A DNA stretch of 64,000 nucleotides from Chloroflexota bacterium (GCA_030447525.1 JAUJOR010000005.1:124001-188000); one strand, 5' to 3'; counted from the first letter of the stretch, positions 17,474 to 26,392 are shown. The notes: generated from the sequence alone by a model not told the origin. Translations and numbers: made by a program.

Positions 17474-18106
17474 ATGGAGCGCGGACAACGAAGACCATCA
17501 CCGCCAGAGGCACCCCCTACGGCTGAGCCAGACCGGCCGCGGCGGCAGAGCGCCCCGCGCGAGAGCGCCCGATCCGAGCAGGAGGTGGTCCGGGGCCAGG
17601 TCGAGCGGGTCACCGAGGCCGGCGTCAAGATCGGCGGCAAGTGGTTCAACTACTCCAAGTTCGATGAGGTAGAACCCCCCGCCGCCGGCTCTCTGGTGGA
17701 GCTGCGCCTGAACCGAGGACGCTGGATCAAGAGCGTCTCCAGCGCCACTCCGTCCCTGACAGAGGCCTCACTCGTCCGCGCCGCCGAGGCCACCACTGAA
17801 GAGACCCCAAAGCCCAACCCAAGCGATGTCCCACCGCTGCCGGACGTCGGCGATCCCTTCGCTGGGCTAGAGCCACCAGCAGATGAGCAAGATCCTAGGT
17901 CGCGCGCTGTTTCCTTAGAGTCCCCGGTCTACACCGTCCACTCCGGTGATCCCCTACTGCGACGCCTGTCGGTGCTGCGCACCGCCGCCGAGTTCCACGC
18001 CGGGAGAGCCAAGTCCTCTGACACCGACGTCCTAGCCACCGCTGATCTATTCCTGACCTGGCTGGAGCAGCCCCCACCAAAGGCTGATGAGGGGGTGGCC
18101 CAATGA
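17474..18106 (+). CDS. Hypothetical protein with small beta-barrel-like domain
   Basis: 210 residues. A disordered Arg/Pro-rich start, then EQEVVRGQVERVTEAGVKIG, GKWFNYSKFDEVEPPAAGSL and VELRLNRGRWIKSV (residues ~40-95) suggest an OB-like five-strand fold, as in plasmid single-strand-binding accessories. The rest is acidic and low complexity, ending in a helical ATADLFLTWLEQPP. It overlaps the next gene by ATGA. An ATG at 17462 is the alternative start. Family unknown. Confidence 0.6.
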   Translation: MERGQRRPSPPEAPPTAEPDRPRRQSAPRESARSEQEVVRGQVERVTEAGVKIGGKWFNYSKFDEVEPPAAGSLVELRLNRGRWIKSVSSATPSLTEASLVRAAEATTEETPKPNPSDVPPLPDVGDPFAGLEPPADEQDPRSRAVSLESPVYTVHSGDPLLRRLSVLRTAAEFHAGRAKSSDTDVLATADLFLTWLEQPPPKADEGVAQ

Positions 18107-18396
18107 GCACCCTGGCAGCGGTCAAGGACAGCGCTACTCCCCCCTACCCCAAGCACCTACGCATGGTGGTGGGGCTGGTCCGCGTGGCGGCCCAACCTTG
18201 CTTGAGTTTTGAGGAGCGACTGGAGGCCTTGACCGACGCCGCCTGTGTGCTGCGACTGATTGACCCGGAAGAGGCCTGTTTGATCTGGGGGACGATCGAC
18301 TACGGCAAGACCAACGACTACGAGTACTACGAAGGGTACGGGTTCTTGTTCGACCAGTTGCGACGGATGGTGGCAGAGGAGGAGGCGGTCCGATGA
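18103..18396 (+). CDS. Hypothetical protein in ATGA-coupled operon
   Basis: 97 residues, mainly helical: KHLRMVVGLVRVAAQPCLSF, EERLEALTDAACVLRLIDPE, then DYGKTNDYEYYEGYGFLFDQ. Coupled by ATGA overlap at both ends. Tyr-rich acidic middle. No family recognised; context is plasmid-like. Confidence 0.6.
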   Translation: MSTLAAVKDSATPPYPKHLRMVVGLVRVAAQPCLSFEERLEALTDAACVLRLIDPEEACLIWGTIDYGKTNDYEYYEGYGFLFDQLRRMVAEEEAVR

Positions 18397-18681
18397 GCGA
18401 GGACGCAATCCCACTCACCTGCTGAAGTACCACCTCTCCAGTCAGGACGAGACGTTATTCTCCAAGACACGGCCTGCTCTTATCGGGGCAACTCCGCCAT
18501 CACACACGCGGCGGTTGCCCGAGAGATCTGCACCTGGTTTGACGAACTGATCTCCCCGAATAGGGGCGGGCACCTCGGTGACGGCTTCGTGGACGCCGAC
18601 TGCGATGGGTACCCAGGTGATGGCGAACACACCTACAGCATGCGTTCGCCAGTCACCTTGATTGATCCGATCAGGGATTGA
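18393..18681 (+). pseudogene. Frameshifted small gene, end of operon
   Basis: Starts at ATGA-coupled ATG 18393 (MSEDAIPLTC then stop). One frame on gives HLLKYHLSSQDETLF, and another gives LQDTACSYRGNSAITHAAVA, REICTWFDELISPN and a Cys/Asp-rich DGFVDADCDGYPGDGEHTY to the stop at 18679-18681. The three pieces join into one plausible protein of ~95 residues if two indels are allowed. Confidence 0.4.
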
Positions 18682-18722
18682 GTCCGTACGGCGCCCACCC
18701 CTGTTATTTGGCGGCGGCCAGA

Positions 18723-18989
18723 CTATGCCCGGCAGTGTCGGCCCAAGCGCTTCGGGCGTTTCCGGGTGGTGAGCGTCGTCTCACTCTGCGGTTGACCGCG
18801 TGCCTGTCTGATGTAGGCCAGCAGTTCCCGGATGATGCCTAACAGTGCCGGAAGCGACCTGACGAGCTCTTCTGGTCCATTTGATCCGGTTCCCATGAAC
18901 GCACTGCCCCTTTTCAAGAGATTGCGAGATCTCCCCACCGAGAGCAGGGCCTTGGGGTCAGCTGGGATGTCCTTGACCTCAACCAGCAA
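18723..18989 (-). CDS. Hypothetical protein, TTG start
   Basis: 88 residues from TTG 18989, chosen because AAGGAGA lies 7 bases before it. VEVKDIPADPKALLSVGRSR leads to an amphipathic helix, SLPALLGIIRELLAYIRQA, and a basic tail. No family recognised. It is transcribed away from the candidate small RNA at 19045-19117; the two share a spacer. Confidence 0.5.
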   Translation of the reverse strand: MLVEVKDIPADPKALLSVGRSRNLLKRGSAFMGTGSNGPEELVRSLPALLGIIRELLAYIRQARGQPQSETTLTTRKRPKRLGRHCRA

Positions 18990-19010
18990 GGAAAAGTCTC
19001 CTTCAGCCCG

Positions 19011-19039
19011 TTGACCAATCCCGGACTCGCCGCTATGCT
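19011..19039 (+). promoter_or_regulatory. Strong sigma70-type promoter of candidate sRNA
   Basis: TTGACC (19011-19016), exactly 17 bp, TATGCT (19034-19039). No open frame follows before the terminator, so it should drive a short untranslated RNA. Confidence 0.6.
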
Positions 19040-19044
19040 CCGCA

Positions 19045-19117
19045 ACGCAGGCGACTCCCAGAAGTCTGCGTTGTAGAGCCCCGTTGGCCCCCGCTTGGCT
19101 GGCGGGGTTCTCCCTTG
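19045..19117 (+). ncRNA. Candidate small RNA, ~73 nt
   Basis: Between the promoter above and a terminator hairpin. The first stem pairs CAACGCAG (19043-19050) with CTGCGTTG (19066-19073) around a 15-base loop containing an internal GACT/AGTC pairing; a single-stranded TAGAGCCCCGTTGG linker follows, then the terminator stem. No match to a named RNA class is recognised. It could be a plasmid antisense or copy-control RNA or the 5' leader of an unseen gene, but the reading frames beyond are poor. Confidence 0.45.
19089..19115 (+). terminator. Terminator hairpin of candidate sRNA
   Basis: CCCCGC (19089-19094), loop TTGGCTG, GCGGGG (19102-19107), then TTCTCCCTT. The stem is GC-only and the tail is pyrimidine-rich. 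Confidence 0.55.
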
Positions 19118-19214
19118 TTAGGCCAGACGCCTGCTCATCAGGCGCTGGCAGTCACACAACGACTAGACCCTTCGACCCGTGCACCTCCTTATGTCACGTC
19201 GTGTCACGTCACCC

Positions 19215-20219
19215 TTAACGCGCTGCCTGGCAGCATAGTTGTGCGTTCTGCAGGGCTCTCGCCCTCTGCCCCCGGCCTCTGCCTTCCCCCTCTACCAGCA
19301 CCAGTGCTTGTAACGCGAGGAGGACCTTTGCTTCCGATCCCCAGGCCGCCTGGCTGCTGTCGAACGTGTCCGCCTTCTTATGACGTCGCCGCCACGCTCC
19401 GCGCTCGGCGCAGGCGTTCTCGTAGGCCTTCCAGAGAGCAAGGAAGCTGTGGAATGGGTTGCTGGTACTTATTCCCTGGCGATATAGCGCTGTGGCCTCC
19501 CGGAGTTCTTCCGGCGGGGCCGGAGGAACGGCATCCGTTGGTGTAATCGTCGCCTCCATGGTCGGTCTGGGCCGGAAAACGGCCACTATGCCGGAAGGGA
19601 TGCCGACGATGACAGTCTGGGCCACTGGGAGTGGCTGATCGTGTTCAACCGAGAGTTCATCAAGAATTGGTGAAGCCACATCATAGGCGCACTCGAAAGC
19701 GCCAGGCGTCGGAAGCGTCCACCCCCCATCGCTGACGACCATGACCATCGCGAACGAACCGGTAGGATCGGGGTACAGGGTCGTCGGAAGCGCTGCCCGA
19801 GCAACATGCACTGGACCAGTGAGCTTGAGCCCGATGGGTCCGATGAGGGCCGTTGCCCCAGGGTCTGGCCAAAAGAACGGGTTCGGGCGGATATAGAACT
19901 GCGCAAGCCATCCCTTGTCCGTGGGCGCGTTCTCAAAGGGGTAAGGCGCAAGCTCAACGAACGTATATGATCCTGGCGCCGCGGACGGGTACGCCGGCAG
20001 TATCTTGTCACCAGGGAAGTCGCGCCTACCGAGTTCGGGCCGCCATTGCGTGCCGAAGCGCCGATAGTGCTCGACTGCGACCTTGGGCACCTGTCCGCGA
20101 TCCCAGTATCCGAGCAGGCCACTGTTGAGCAAGGCGTTAAACACTTCAAGCGGGACGCCCAGGCTGCGTCTGGCGGCGTCGGTAGAGAGTAGCTCGCCTT
20201 CGTCCACGTTAGCTTCCAA
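19215..20219 (-). CDS. Uncharacterised 334-residue protein
   Basis: Starts MEANVDEGELLSTDAARRSL with a predicted HTH-like helix pair (VFNALLNSGLLGYWDRG). The middle is beta-rich (PTDKGWLAQFYIRPNPFFWP, GPIGLKLTGPVHVARAAL). The C-terminal third is helical: EELREATALYRQGISTSNPF, HSFLALWKAYENACAERGAW. The last part resembles HEPN-like domains that end standalone defence or stress proteins, but I cannot confirm it. An AGGTGA site precedes the ATG. No neighbour on the same strand with known function. Confidence 0.55.
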   Translation of the reverse strand: MEANVDEGELLSTDAARRSLGVPLEVFNALLNSGLLGYWDRGQVPKVAVEHYRRFGTQWRPELGRRDFPGDKILPAYPSAAPGSYTFVELAPYPFENAPTDKGWLAQFYIRPNPFFWPDPGATALIGPIGLKLTGPVHVARAALPTTLYPDPTGSFAMVMVVSDGGWTLPTPGAFECAYDVASPILDELSVEHDQPLPVAQTVIVGIPSGIVAVFRPRPTMEATITPTDAVPPAPPEELREATALYRQGISTSNPFHSFLALWKAYENACAERGAWRRRHKKADTFDSSQAAWGSEAKVLLALQALVLVEGEGRGRGQRARALQNAQLCCQAAR

Positions 20220-20715
20220 TGTTCACCTACTCAGGGTCCGACCATACTTCCATTCTATTCAGTTGTACGGCCAGGCGCGTGTGATCACGCTGCTCTTTAA
20301 TCGTCGTGATAGCTTGGGGGATGATGTGTCTCAGTTCAACCAGGCGGCCAAGACGCAGGCAGGAGAGACCACCCCCCCCACAATGCCTCGCTCCCGGTGG
20401 AGGAGCGGATACGCCAAGGCCTGACCATCCTCCGACCAGAGTAAGCGCCACAGCGAGGAGAGCAGCGCCAGGCCACAGATCTTTACCGGCAAGGTGGTCA
20501 TCCCAGGGGAGCAGCTGCCGCGGAGCGGCAGTACCTGGAGGCGATGGTGGAGACGGAGGGGAGGGGAACTACATCATCGACCGACCGGATACGCTCGTCT
20601 ACACGACGCGGTGTCGGTAGGGCGCCGTTTGGTCGCTGTATAGTAAGCCTCGATGAGGGTTATCGTCGCGTCGATCATGCAGGCACGGGACCGTCGTGTG
20701 CCAAGGGGAGGTCAA
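20220..20715. other. Spacer with a possible minus-strand gene tail
   Basis: 496 bp. On the minus strand, LVELRHIIPQAITTIKEQRD and AVQLNRMEVWSDPE (~20227-20345) read as a protein C-terminus just upstream of 20219, but no start or upstream domain is seen. A TATAGT box at ~20638 may be the -10 of the substrate-binding protein gene. Confidence 0.3.
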
Positions 20716-22080
20716 ATGTACCTACACAGTGCTCCTGTCCAGGGCAGGTCACGCAGCACCCGGCGCGCCGTTCTGGCCGGGGCGGGAGGCGCCGGCATCG
20801 TGGCTGCGGCGTGTAGCCAAGCCACCGCGCCAGAGAAGGTGTCCACGTTCAAGGGTCCGGTAGAAGTGACGTACATGGACTGGTTCAAGGACCGCATCAC
20901 GTACTGGGAAGACCAGTTTAGCGTCATCAACCAAACACAGCCGCAGGTCAAGTTCCAGCTCTCCATCGTGCCCATGCGTGAGTACCTGGACAAGATCAAG
21001 GTGGGTCTGGCCGGGGACTCCGCGCCGGACGCCTTCTTCCTCCACCATAGCCAGTTCCTCGACCTGGCCACCATCGGCGGCCTGCAGCCGCTCACGCCCG
21101 CACGGATCCCTTTCAAGCCCTTGGAGCAGGAATGGACAGGCTTCAAGGAGCAGCACTTCCACTGGGAGAACAAGCCCTACTGGGCCGCTTTGGGCCTGAT
21201 GGTGCCGGCGCTCTTCATCAACCTGGACCTCTGGGAGAGTGCGGGCATGGGCGAGCGAGACATCCCCGCCACATGGGACCAGCTCCATCAGGTGGCGAAG
21301 AAGCTTTCGCGCCGGGGAGCGGATGGGCGCCTCTCCCCGGCGGGGTTGGTCGCCGAGGCCGGTGGCGTCGCCTTTTGGATGGATGTCATGCGCTACCAGA
21401 AAGGGCTCTGGCGCTTCAGTAAGGACGGCAAGCGCTCGCTGCAAAACCACCCCGAAAACGTACGCTCGCTGGAGTACATCTTGCGGATGTGGAACGACAA
21501 CATCTGGCCGGAGAAGCGCGAGCTCGCGGCCTTCACACGTCGTGAGGCGGTGATTGCCTACAGCTTCACCTGGTACGTCAACAACGTGCGCCTCAACGCG
21601 CCCGACCTGCGCTTCCGCCTGGTGCCCATGCCCACCATCACCGGGCAGGACCTGCCGGCACGGCACCTCCGCGTCTACGATCCGGCGTCGCCGGTCATCT
21701 CTTCTACCACTAAGGGGGATCGCCTCGACGCGGCCTGGATGCTGGTCAAGCAGATCATCACTGATGAGGATGCCAACGCCGAGCTTGTGCGCCAGCACAC
21801 TACGGCCCCGAACTGGACCCGCCTGCAGAATCATCCTGCCCTCAAGGACGATCAAGGGGTGCAGGTCGTGACGAAGATCACTCCCTACACCGTCCTGCCG
21901 GGCTGGCTCAACCTGAAGGTAGAAGGCATGAACGCCAGCATCACCGACGTCTTCAACAAGGATGCCTCACCCAAAGAGACGCTCGACCGCGTGACGGAGC
22001 AGGAGACCATCGCTCTTAACCGCAACGTCAACGTCGTCCGCGAGCGGCAGTACGCCCACGCGGCCCAGTTCAAGGAGTAG
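20716..22080 (+). CDS. Sugar-type ABC substrate-binding lipoprotein
   Basis: 454 residues from ATG 20716 (GGGGAGG 5 bases upstream). The twin-arginine/lipobox start RSRSTRRAVLAGAGGAGIVA then AACSQ indicates Tat export and lipid attachment at Cys. The mature part matches family 1 solute-binding proteins (PVEVTYMDWFKDRITYWEDQ; LDKIKVGLAGDSAPDAFFLH). Usually two permease genes follow; here the gene is followed by a different gene tail and recombination sites, so it is orphaned. Substrate not predictable, probably an oligosaccharide. Confidence 0.85.
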   Translation: MYLHSAPVQGRSRSTRRAVLAGAGGAGIVAAACSQATAPEKVSTFKGPVEVTYMDWFKDRITYWEDQFSVINQTQPQVKFQLSIVPMREYLDKIKVGLAGDSAPDAFFLHHSQFLDLATIGGLQPLTPARIPFKPLEQEWTGFKEQHFHWENKPYWAALGLMVPALFINLDLWESAGMGERDIPATWDQLHQVAKKLSRRGADGRLSPAGLVAEAGGVAFWMDVMRYQKGLWRFSKDGKRSLQNHPENVRSLEYILRMWNDNIWPEKRELAAFTRREAVIAYSFTWYVNNVRLNAPDLRFRLVPMPTITGQDLPARHLRVYDPASPVISSTTKGDRLDAAWMLVKQIITDEDANAELVRQHTTAPNWTRLQNHPALKDDQGVQVVTKITPYTVLPGWLNLKVEGMNASITDVFNKDASPKETLDRVTEQETIALNRNVNVVRERQYAHAAQFKE

Positions 22081-22082
22081 CA

Positions 22083-22277
22083 CGCTGCGCGCTCGGTGGG
22101 GCCTTCCTTCTGGAGGAGAACGCATCCCGGCTGAGAGGCTTCCGCAGCTGGGCCAAGCGCAAGGTGTGGGATGGCCCCGACGCTGATGAGCTGCGGGTCG
22201 GCCTGCGGAAATTCTTCCTGTACTTGGACACGCACAAAGGGATCCACGCCCCCGCAGCGTTGGCAGCCCTCACATAA
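22083..22277 (+). pseudogene. 3' tail of an unknown gene
   Basis: Open from just after the previous stop to TAA 22275: GGAFLLEENASRLRGFRSWA, then KVWDGPDADELRVGLRKFFL and HAPAALAALT. Protein-like, helical, no start codon with a ribosome site. It probably lost its 5' part in a rearrangement beside the recombination site. Confidence 0.35.
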
Positions 22278-22435
22278 CCGGTCCAGGATGGCAGTCGCTC
22301 CCGCTTCCTCTACCCGCCACACGAAGCCGGCGCGGGACCGAACCGCTGCCGGACTGCGGGGGTTGAGACCTGGTTGCGCTTTGGCACTGCTCCTTCCCCG
22401 TTGACTTCCCTGCTCATTTGTGCGCATAATCATTT

Positions 22436-22530
22436 CGCATAAGAACCCTTATGCGTCGAGTTTTGGCTCTGGGTGAAATACGCCCCTGGGGAGCCCCTCT
22501 TGGCTAAGGCCGAGAAAACTCGACGCATAA
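22436..22530. repeat. Composite recombination site upstream of recombinase
   Basis: A dif-like core CGCATAA-GAACCC-TTATGCG (22436-22455). Its right arm extends to a 16-bp perfect inverted repeat: 22449-22464 (TTATGCGTCGAGTTTT) and 22515-22530. The 50 bp between contains AGCCCCTCTTGGCTAAGGCC, related to 31324-31345. It lies 80 bp before the recombinase gene. Confidence 0.6.
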
Positions 22531-22547
22531 CAGTTCGTGCCCCGTTT

Positions 22548-22646
22548 ATGAGTCAAGATCCACCCGCCGCACCACCGTCCCCCCATCCCACGGTTAGCGC
22601 CTTCCTCAGGGCGTGGCCACCTCCCCGCGTGCCCCGCGTTCCTTAG
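22548..22646 (+). pseudogene. N-terminal remnant of tyrosine recombinase
   Basis: [23 protein letters not shown] begins like an integrase N-terminal arm and stops at 22644-22646. Joined to the next gene it suggests an internal deletion of the core-binding domain. (Only the first residues are quoted in pieces: MSQDPPAAPP, then TVSAFLRAW.). Confidence 0.4.
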
Positions 22647-23194
22647 AGAAACGCGAGCTGGACAAGCTAATTCGGGCTGTCGAGCGCCACGATAGTACGC
22701 GCGACCAGGCGCTCGTGCTGACCCTGCGCCACACCGGGATCCGGGTCGGCGAGTTGTGCGCCCTGTCCCTGCACGACATGGCCGTCTCCGAACGGGCGGG
22801 TAGCCTGACGGTGCGCTCCGGCAAGGGCCGCAAGCTGCGGGTGGTGCCCTTAAACGCCGACGTGCGCCGGGCCCTGAACGCCTACCTCCAGAAGCGCCCG
22901 CCGTCTCGCAGCGAGGCGCTGTTCCTCGGCCAGCGCGGCGGGGGCCTTAAGCCGCGGGCGGTCGAGCACCTGCTGACCAAGTACGCCTACCTGGCCCAAC
23001 TGCCAGGGGCCACCCCCCACACCCTGCGCCACAGCTTTGGCAAGCACCTGTTAGATCTCGGCAGCGACCTGGTGACCGTAGCGGCGCTACTCGGGCACGC
23101 CAAGCTGCAGACCGTGGCCATCTACACCACCCCCAGCCAGCGGGACCTGGAGCGGGCGGTCGAGCGCCTGTCCTGGGAAGGAGGGGGTGGATGA
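22613..23194 (+). CDS. Tyrosine recombinase, catalytic domain only
   Basis: 193 residues from GTG 22613. All active-site residues are present: Arg in RHTGIRVGELCAL, Lys in SGKGRKLRVVPL, HTLRHSFGKHL (HxxR), LLGHAKLQTVAIYTTP (His and Tyr). The usual N-terminal SAM-like domain of ~90 residues is missing; its possible relic lies in another frame at 22548. It may be an inactive remnant or a catalytic-domain-only enzyme. The inverted-repeat site just upstream is the likely substrate. It overlaps the next gene by 8 bases. Confidence 0.8.
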   Translation: MATSPRAPRSLEKRELDKLIRAVERHDSTRDQALVLTLRHTGIRVGELCALSLHDMAVSERAGSLTVRSGKGRKLRVVPLNADVRRALNAYLQKRPPSRSEALFLGQRGGGLKPRAVEHLLTKYAYLAQLPGATPHTLRHSFGKHLLDLGSDLVTVAALLGHAKLQTVAIYTTPSQRDLERAVERLSWEGGGG

Positions 23195-23489
23195 GACGCT
23201 TTGCTCCCCCACCCAAGACGGCAAGACCCTGCGTCAAGGTGGCGTACGGCTCGATAACCTGGCCATCGTCCCCGCCAGCCTCCTCCCCCGCCGCGCCACC
23301 TACCAGGCGTACGCCAACCGACTGCCCCGCGGGCAGGTGCTGATCATCGTCCCGCGTGACGCCGAACCGGCCCGCCGCGCCACCCTTGCGAAGGTGGCGG
23401 CTTCCTTAGCGGCCAACGGCCGCCGGGTGCGGACACTGCCGGTGGAGCACTTCCGGGCCGCCCCGCCGAGCCGTCCCCACCGGCGTTGA
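23187..23489 (+). CDS. Recombinase-linked hypothetical protein
   Basis: 100 residues from GTG 23187. RLDNLAIVPASLLPRRATYQ, then NRLPRGQVLIIVPRDAEPAR and RATLAKVAASLAANGRRVRT form a Rossmann-like beta-alpha unit. Tight overlap with the recombinase indicates co-expression; it could be an accessory factor for recombination. Family not recognised. Confidence 0.55.
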   Translation: MDETLCSPTQDGKTLRQGGVRLDNLAIVPASLLPRRATYQAYANRLPRGQVLIIVPRDAEPARRATLAKVAASLAANGRRVRTLPVEHFRAAPPSRPHRR

Positions 23490-23734
23490 CCTTCTTCCTC
23501 CACCTCGGGAGGCCGTCACCTGCGCGTCGGTGAGGAATTTGGAGTTGAGGAATATCGGAACGGAAAGTAGCGGTACGGGGTGGCTCGTCGCTGGGTGAAG
23601 ACCGCATGCCATCGGCATGGCCTGGCACACCGCTCGGCCGTGCGTCGCGCCGGCGCCCAGGAATACCGGCGGCCCGACCACCCCTTCGTGCCCCACCAAC
23701 CCAGTCGCGTTGGTCGCGCCGACGCCCACCCGCG

Positions 23735-25342
23735 TCACGAGAACCGAGTGCCGCCCTCCAGCACCACGTCGCGCAGCGGGTGGGCGGGCAGGAACAGGGC
23801 GCGCGGGCGCCCGCCGGTCGGCGCCGTCGGCGGCGCGAACACGGCATTGGGCGCCGCCGGTTGGGGCTCCCCGCGGCGCCAGACCCACGCGGCGGCCGAG
23901 CGCGCCTCCAGGGCGAGCTCGAGCTGGAGCCAGTCCGGCTCCCCTTCCCATCCCTCCTCCCACGCCGTCTCTGGCGTGCCACTCAGCTCGGACTCGGCCG
24001 CGAGCTGCCCGTCGCGCCAGTACTGCAAGCGCCACCGCGCACCGTCCCACAACAGCGCCACCCCGGCGGCCCTGGCGGCGCCGGGGCCAAAGAGGTCGGC
24101 CTCGGCGAGCTGCAGGGCGAACGGCATGCCCGGCGCCGGCGGCGCGACGCTGAGCCGGACGGAGAAGTCGGTCGCGGTGTAGGCGCTCGCGGAGCGCAGC
24201 CCCGCGGCCGGCAGCGTGTCCGTCCAGGGGGCGAGCGGGTCGGGCCCATCAGGCACCGGGTCTGGTTCAGCGAGCAGCACCCGCCGGGCAAAGGCGCTCG
24301 GCGTCGGTGTGGCCTGGGCCCGCCGCGCCGCGCGCGGCGCGGCGTCACCCGCCTCTGTGTCCCCCGCGTCCCCCGCGTTTGCCGGCCCGGGTGCCCAGAC
24401 CCTCGCGCTCGCCGCCCGGCGCGGTGTGGCCTCCGGCGCCGTCTGGCGCACCTCTTGGGCCGCCTGGTGGACAATCGTGGCCATGGTGTAATCGAAGAAG
24501 TACTGCTGCCAATCCGGCGTCCCGCCGACGATAAAGAAGTACACCCCGCGCACGTACGGCAGGCGGTCCAGCACGCGGATGAAGTGGGCGTACTGCACGG
24601 CCCGGTCGCGCTTGGAGAGCCCCGGCGCGTGATTGCCGGCCTCGGTCACCACCAGGGGCAGGCGTGGGAAGCGGGCGTGGAGGCGCGTGAAGCGCAGCGC
24701 CCGGTGCGGGTCGCGCATCTCGCGCTCGTTGCCCCAGTAGGCGTGCGCGCCGAGCCAGTCGGACTTCTCGATCACGGCGGCCGCGGCCTCCAGCCAGGCC
24801 CCCTCGCGCAGGTCGCGCGCCAGGCCCGGGAAGCCGTACTTGGCCTCCGGCACGGCGGCGCGGAGGCCGTGGAGCGTCGCCTCATACCAAGCCGCGAAGG
24901 CCGCCTCGGCCTCGGGGTGCAGCTCCAGATTGGGTTCGTTGCCCAGCTCCACCCACGGCTCATAGCCGGCCGCGACTAGCTCCCGCAGCCGGGGGGCGTT
25001 GGCCGCCACGAAGCGCGCTGGCGCCGGCAGCTCGTTCCAGGGAGTCTCAAGGCGGACGAGGAACCGCGTGGCGGGGTGCTGTTCCCGCAAGCGGGCGTAG
25101 GCCTCCGGCGGGTGCGAGCCCATCATCTTGACCGCGGCGAACTCCCCATGGGCGACGAGGGCGAAGTCGTGCGCCTCCCAGGGCCGGTTTGGCCCGTGGA
25201 TCCCCACATCCAGCCCGGGGCCCCCGATCCGGGCGTAGGCGGGGGGCAAGCCGTGCGGCGGCCCAGGGAGCGCGGCGAGCGCGAGGAGCACCAGCGCCAG
25301 CGGGGCGGCGCGGCGCGGGACCCAGGCGCATCGAGCACGCAT
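23735..25342 (-). CDS. Secreted glycoside-hydrolase-like protein
   Basis: 535 residues from ATG 25342. A signal peptide (residues ~1-35, PLALVLLALAALPGPPHG) precedes a TIM-barrel region: GYEPWVELGNEPNLELHPEA carries an NEP motif with the likely acid/base Glu, and LPLVVTEAGNHAPG the likely nucleophile Glu, as in clan GH-A. A Pro/Ala/Thr linker (~residues 320-370) leads to a beta-rich C-terminal domain of ~160 residues that could bind carbohydrate. Isolated on its strand, no operon partners. Exact GH family is uncertain. Confidence 0.7.
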   Translation of the reverse strand: MRARCAWVPRRAAPLALVLLALAALPGPPHGLPPAYARIGGPGLDVGIHGPNRPWEAHDFALVAHGEFAAVKMMGSHPPEAYARLREQHPATRFLVRLETPWNELPAPARFVAANAPRLRELVAAGYEPWVELGNEPNLELHPEAEAAFAAWYEATLHGLRAAVPEAKYGFPGLARDLREGAWLEAAAAVIEKSDWLGAHAYWGNEREMRDPHRALRFTRLHARFPRLPLVVTEAGNHAPGLSKRDRAVQYAHFIRVLDRLPYVRGVYFFIVGGTPDWQQYFFDYTMATIVHQAAQEVRQTAPEATPRRAASARVWAPGPANAGDAGDTEAGDAAPRAARRAQATPTPSAFARRVLLAEPDPVPDGPDPLAPWTDTLPAAGLRSASAYTATDFSVRLSVAPPAPGMPFALQLAEADLFGPGAARAAGVALLWDGARWRLQYWRDGQLAAESELSGTPETAWEEGWEGEPDWLQLELALEARSAAAWVWRRGEPQPAAPNAVFAPPTAPTGGRPRALFLPAHPLRDVVLEGGTRFS

Positions 25343-26182
25343 CGGGTCCCGTAGAACGGGGGCCGCCGGTTGCGGGAGTCGCCACCCGGCTGGCGGCCCG
25401 CCTCTGCCTGGGACCGCACCGATCCCCGCCCACGGGCGGAGGAGTTCCTCAGGTGCCCTACGAGGAGCTCTCCCCGGCGGGTGCCACAGCCTTCGGCAGC
25501 AACCGGGGAGACGAGAGCGGGCGGTGTTGATCACCGGGATCAGTGGCCCCGCTGTGCGCAGGACACCACCTGCGGTGGCCGGTCTCATGCGGGCATGCAC
25601 GGTTCGGGTGGTCGGCGGCGTCGCCAAGCCCGTCGCCCAAGCCGAGGTGCGGGATGTGGTTCGGCACGACGCCGCGCTCACCTGGCTGCCGTCCGACACG
25701 AGCGGGTAAGCGCCGCGGGAGCGCCCCCCTCTCAAGGGATACCGCCGCGCCGTGGCGCCAAGCTCTGGTCTGGGAGCATTTTCCGTGCTGCGGCAGAGCG
25801 CTCCCGCTCGTACGCGGACGCGCGGTGGGCGATGGTGGTGACCAGAGGTCATCCATGTCCCAGGGCTTGGGGATCAGCGTGGCGCTGGCCCGGCGCGCGC
25901 TGCTTGGACGGTTTCCCCACCAGGCGGCACAGAAGTTGCTTCGCGCGGCGCACCCCAGGCGGGGCTGGCGGTGGGCCATGGCAGGCCCCGTCTGCCCGGC
26001 ACGGGACGAAAGGAGGTACACCGCTGCAACCACCAGGACCGACGCCGACTCAGCCGAGCGAGCCCAACCACGCGAGTCCGAGCCCAACCGGTGGATCGAC
26101 GGCGGGCCATCCGCCCTCAGTGGGTGGCACGGGTGCCGAAACGATTGATCGGACCAACAGAGCACCTGGAGGACGCAACACC
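25343..26182. other. 840-bp stretch without a convincing gene
   Basis: Overlapping long frames exist on both strands but all have the Arg/Pro/Ser-rich composition of noncoding high-GC DNA, and none has a ribosome site or a known motif. A short palindromic ATGCGGGCAT occurs near 25587. The GGAGG at ~26168 belongs to the next gene. Confidence 0.45.
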
Positions 26183-26392
26183 ATGGCCACAGGATATGGC
26201 GAGCGGGAGGCCACGACTGGCACTGCTGGGATGATGAGCGGGGGCGCCGCTGGCGCGGTGACCGGAGGGGCCGCCGCCGGCGTGACCGGCATCGCCGCCG
26301 GGTGGGTGATCGGCTTCCTCATCGGCTTACTCGTGGGCAACGCCATGGGCGAGAGCAAGGGGCTGTACAAGGGGCTGGCCACCGGCCGGTAG
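26183..26392 (+). CDS. Gly/Ala-rich single-span membrane peptide
   Basis: 69 residues. A polar start (MATGYGEREATTGTAGMMSG) leads into a glycine-zipper membrane helix (AAAGVTGIAAGWVIGFLIGL) and a short charged tail. TGGAGGA lies 9 bases before the ATG. Similar to glycine-zipper small membrane proteins; role unknown. Confidence 0.55.
   Translation: MATGYGEREATTGTAGMMSGGAAGAVTGGAAAGVTGIAAGWVIGFLIGLLVGNAMGESKGLYKGLATGR

Noticed and set aside
18442..18630. Minus-strand frame over the third gene of the 17.5-kb operon
   Set aside because: The plus strand has ATGA coupling and protein-like segments; the minus frame has no start signal.
25578..25612. ATGCGGGCATGCACGGTTCGG resembling a group II intron domain V
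   Set aside because: The stem-loop order does not match a 34-nt domain V, no reverse transcriptase is encoded nearby, and no intron ends are seen.
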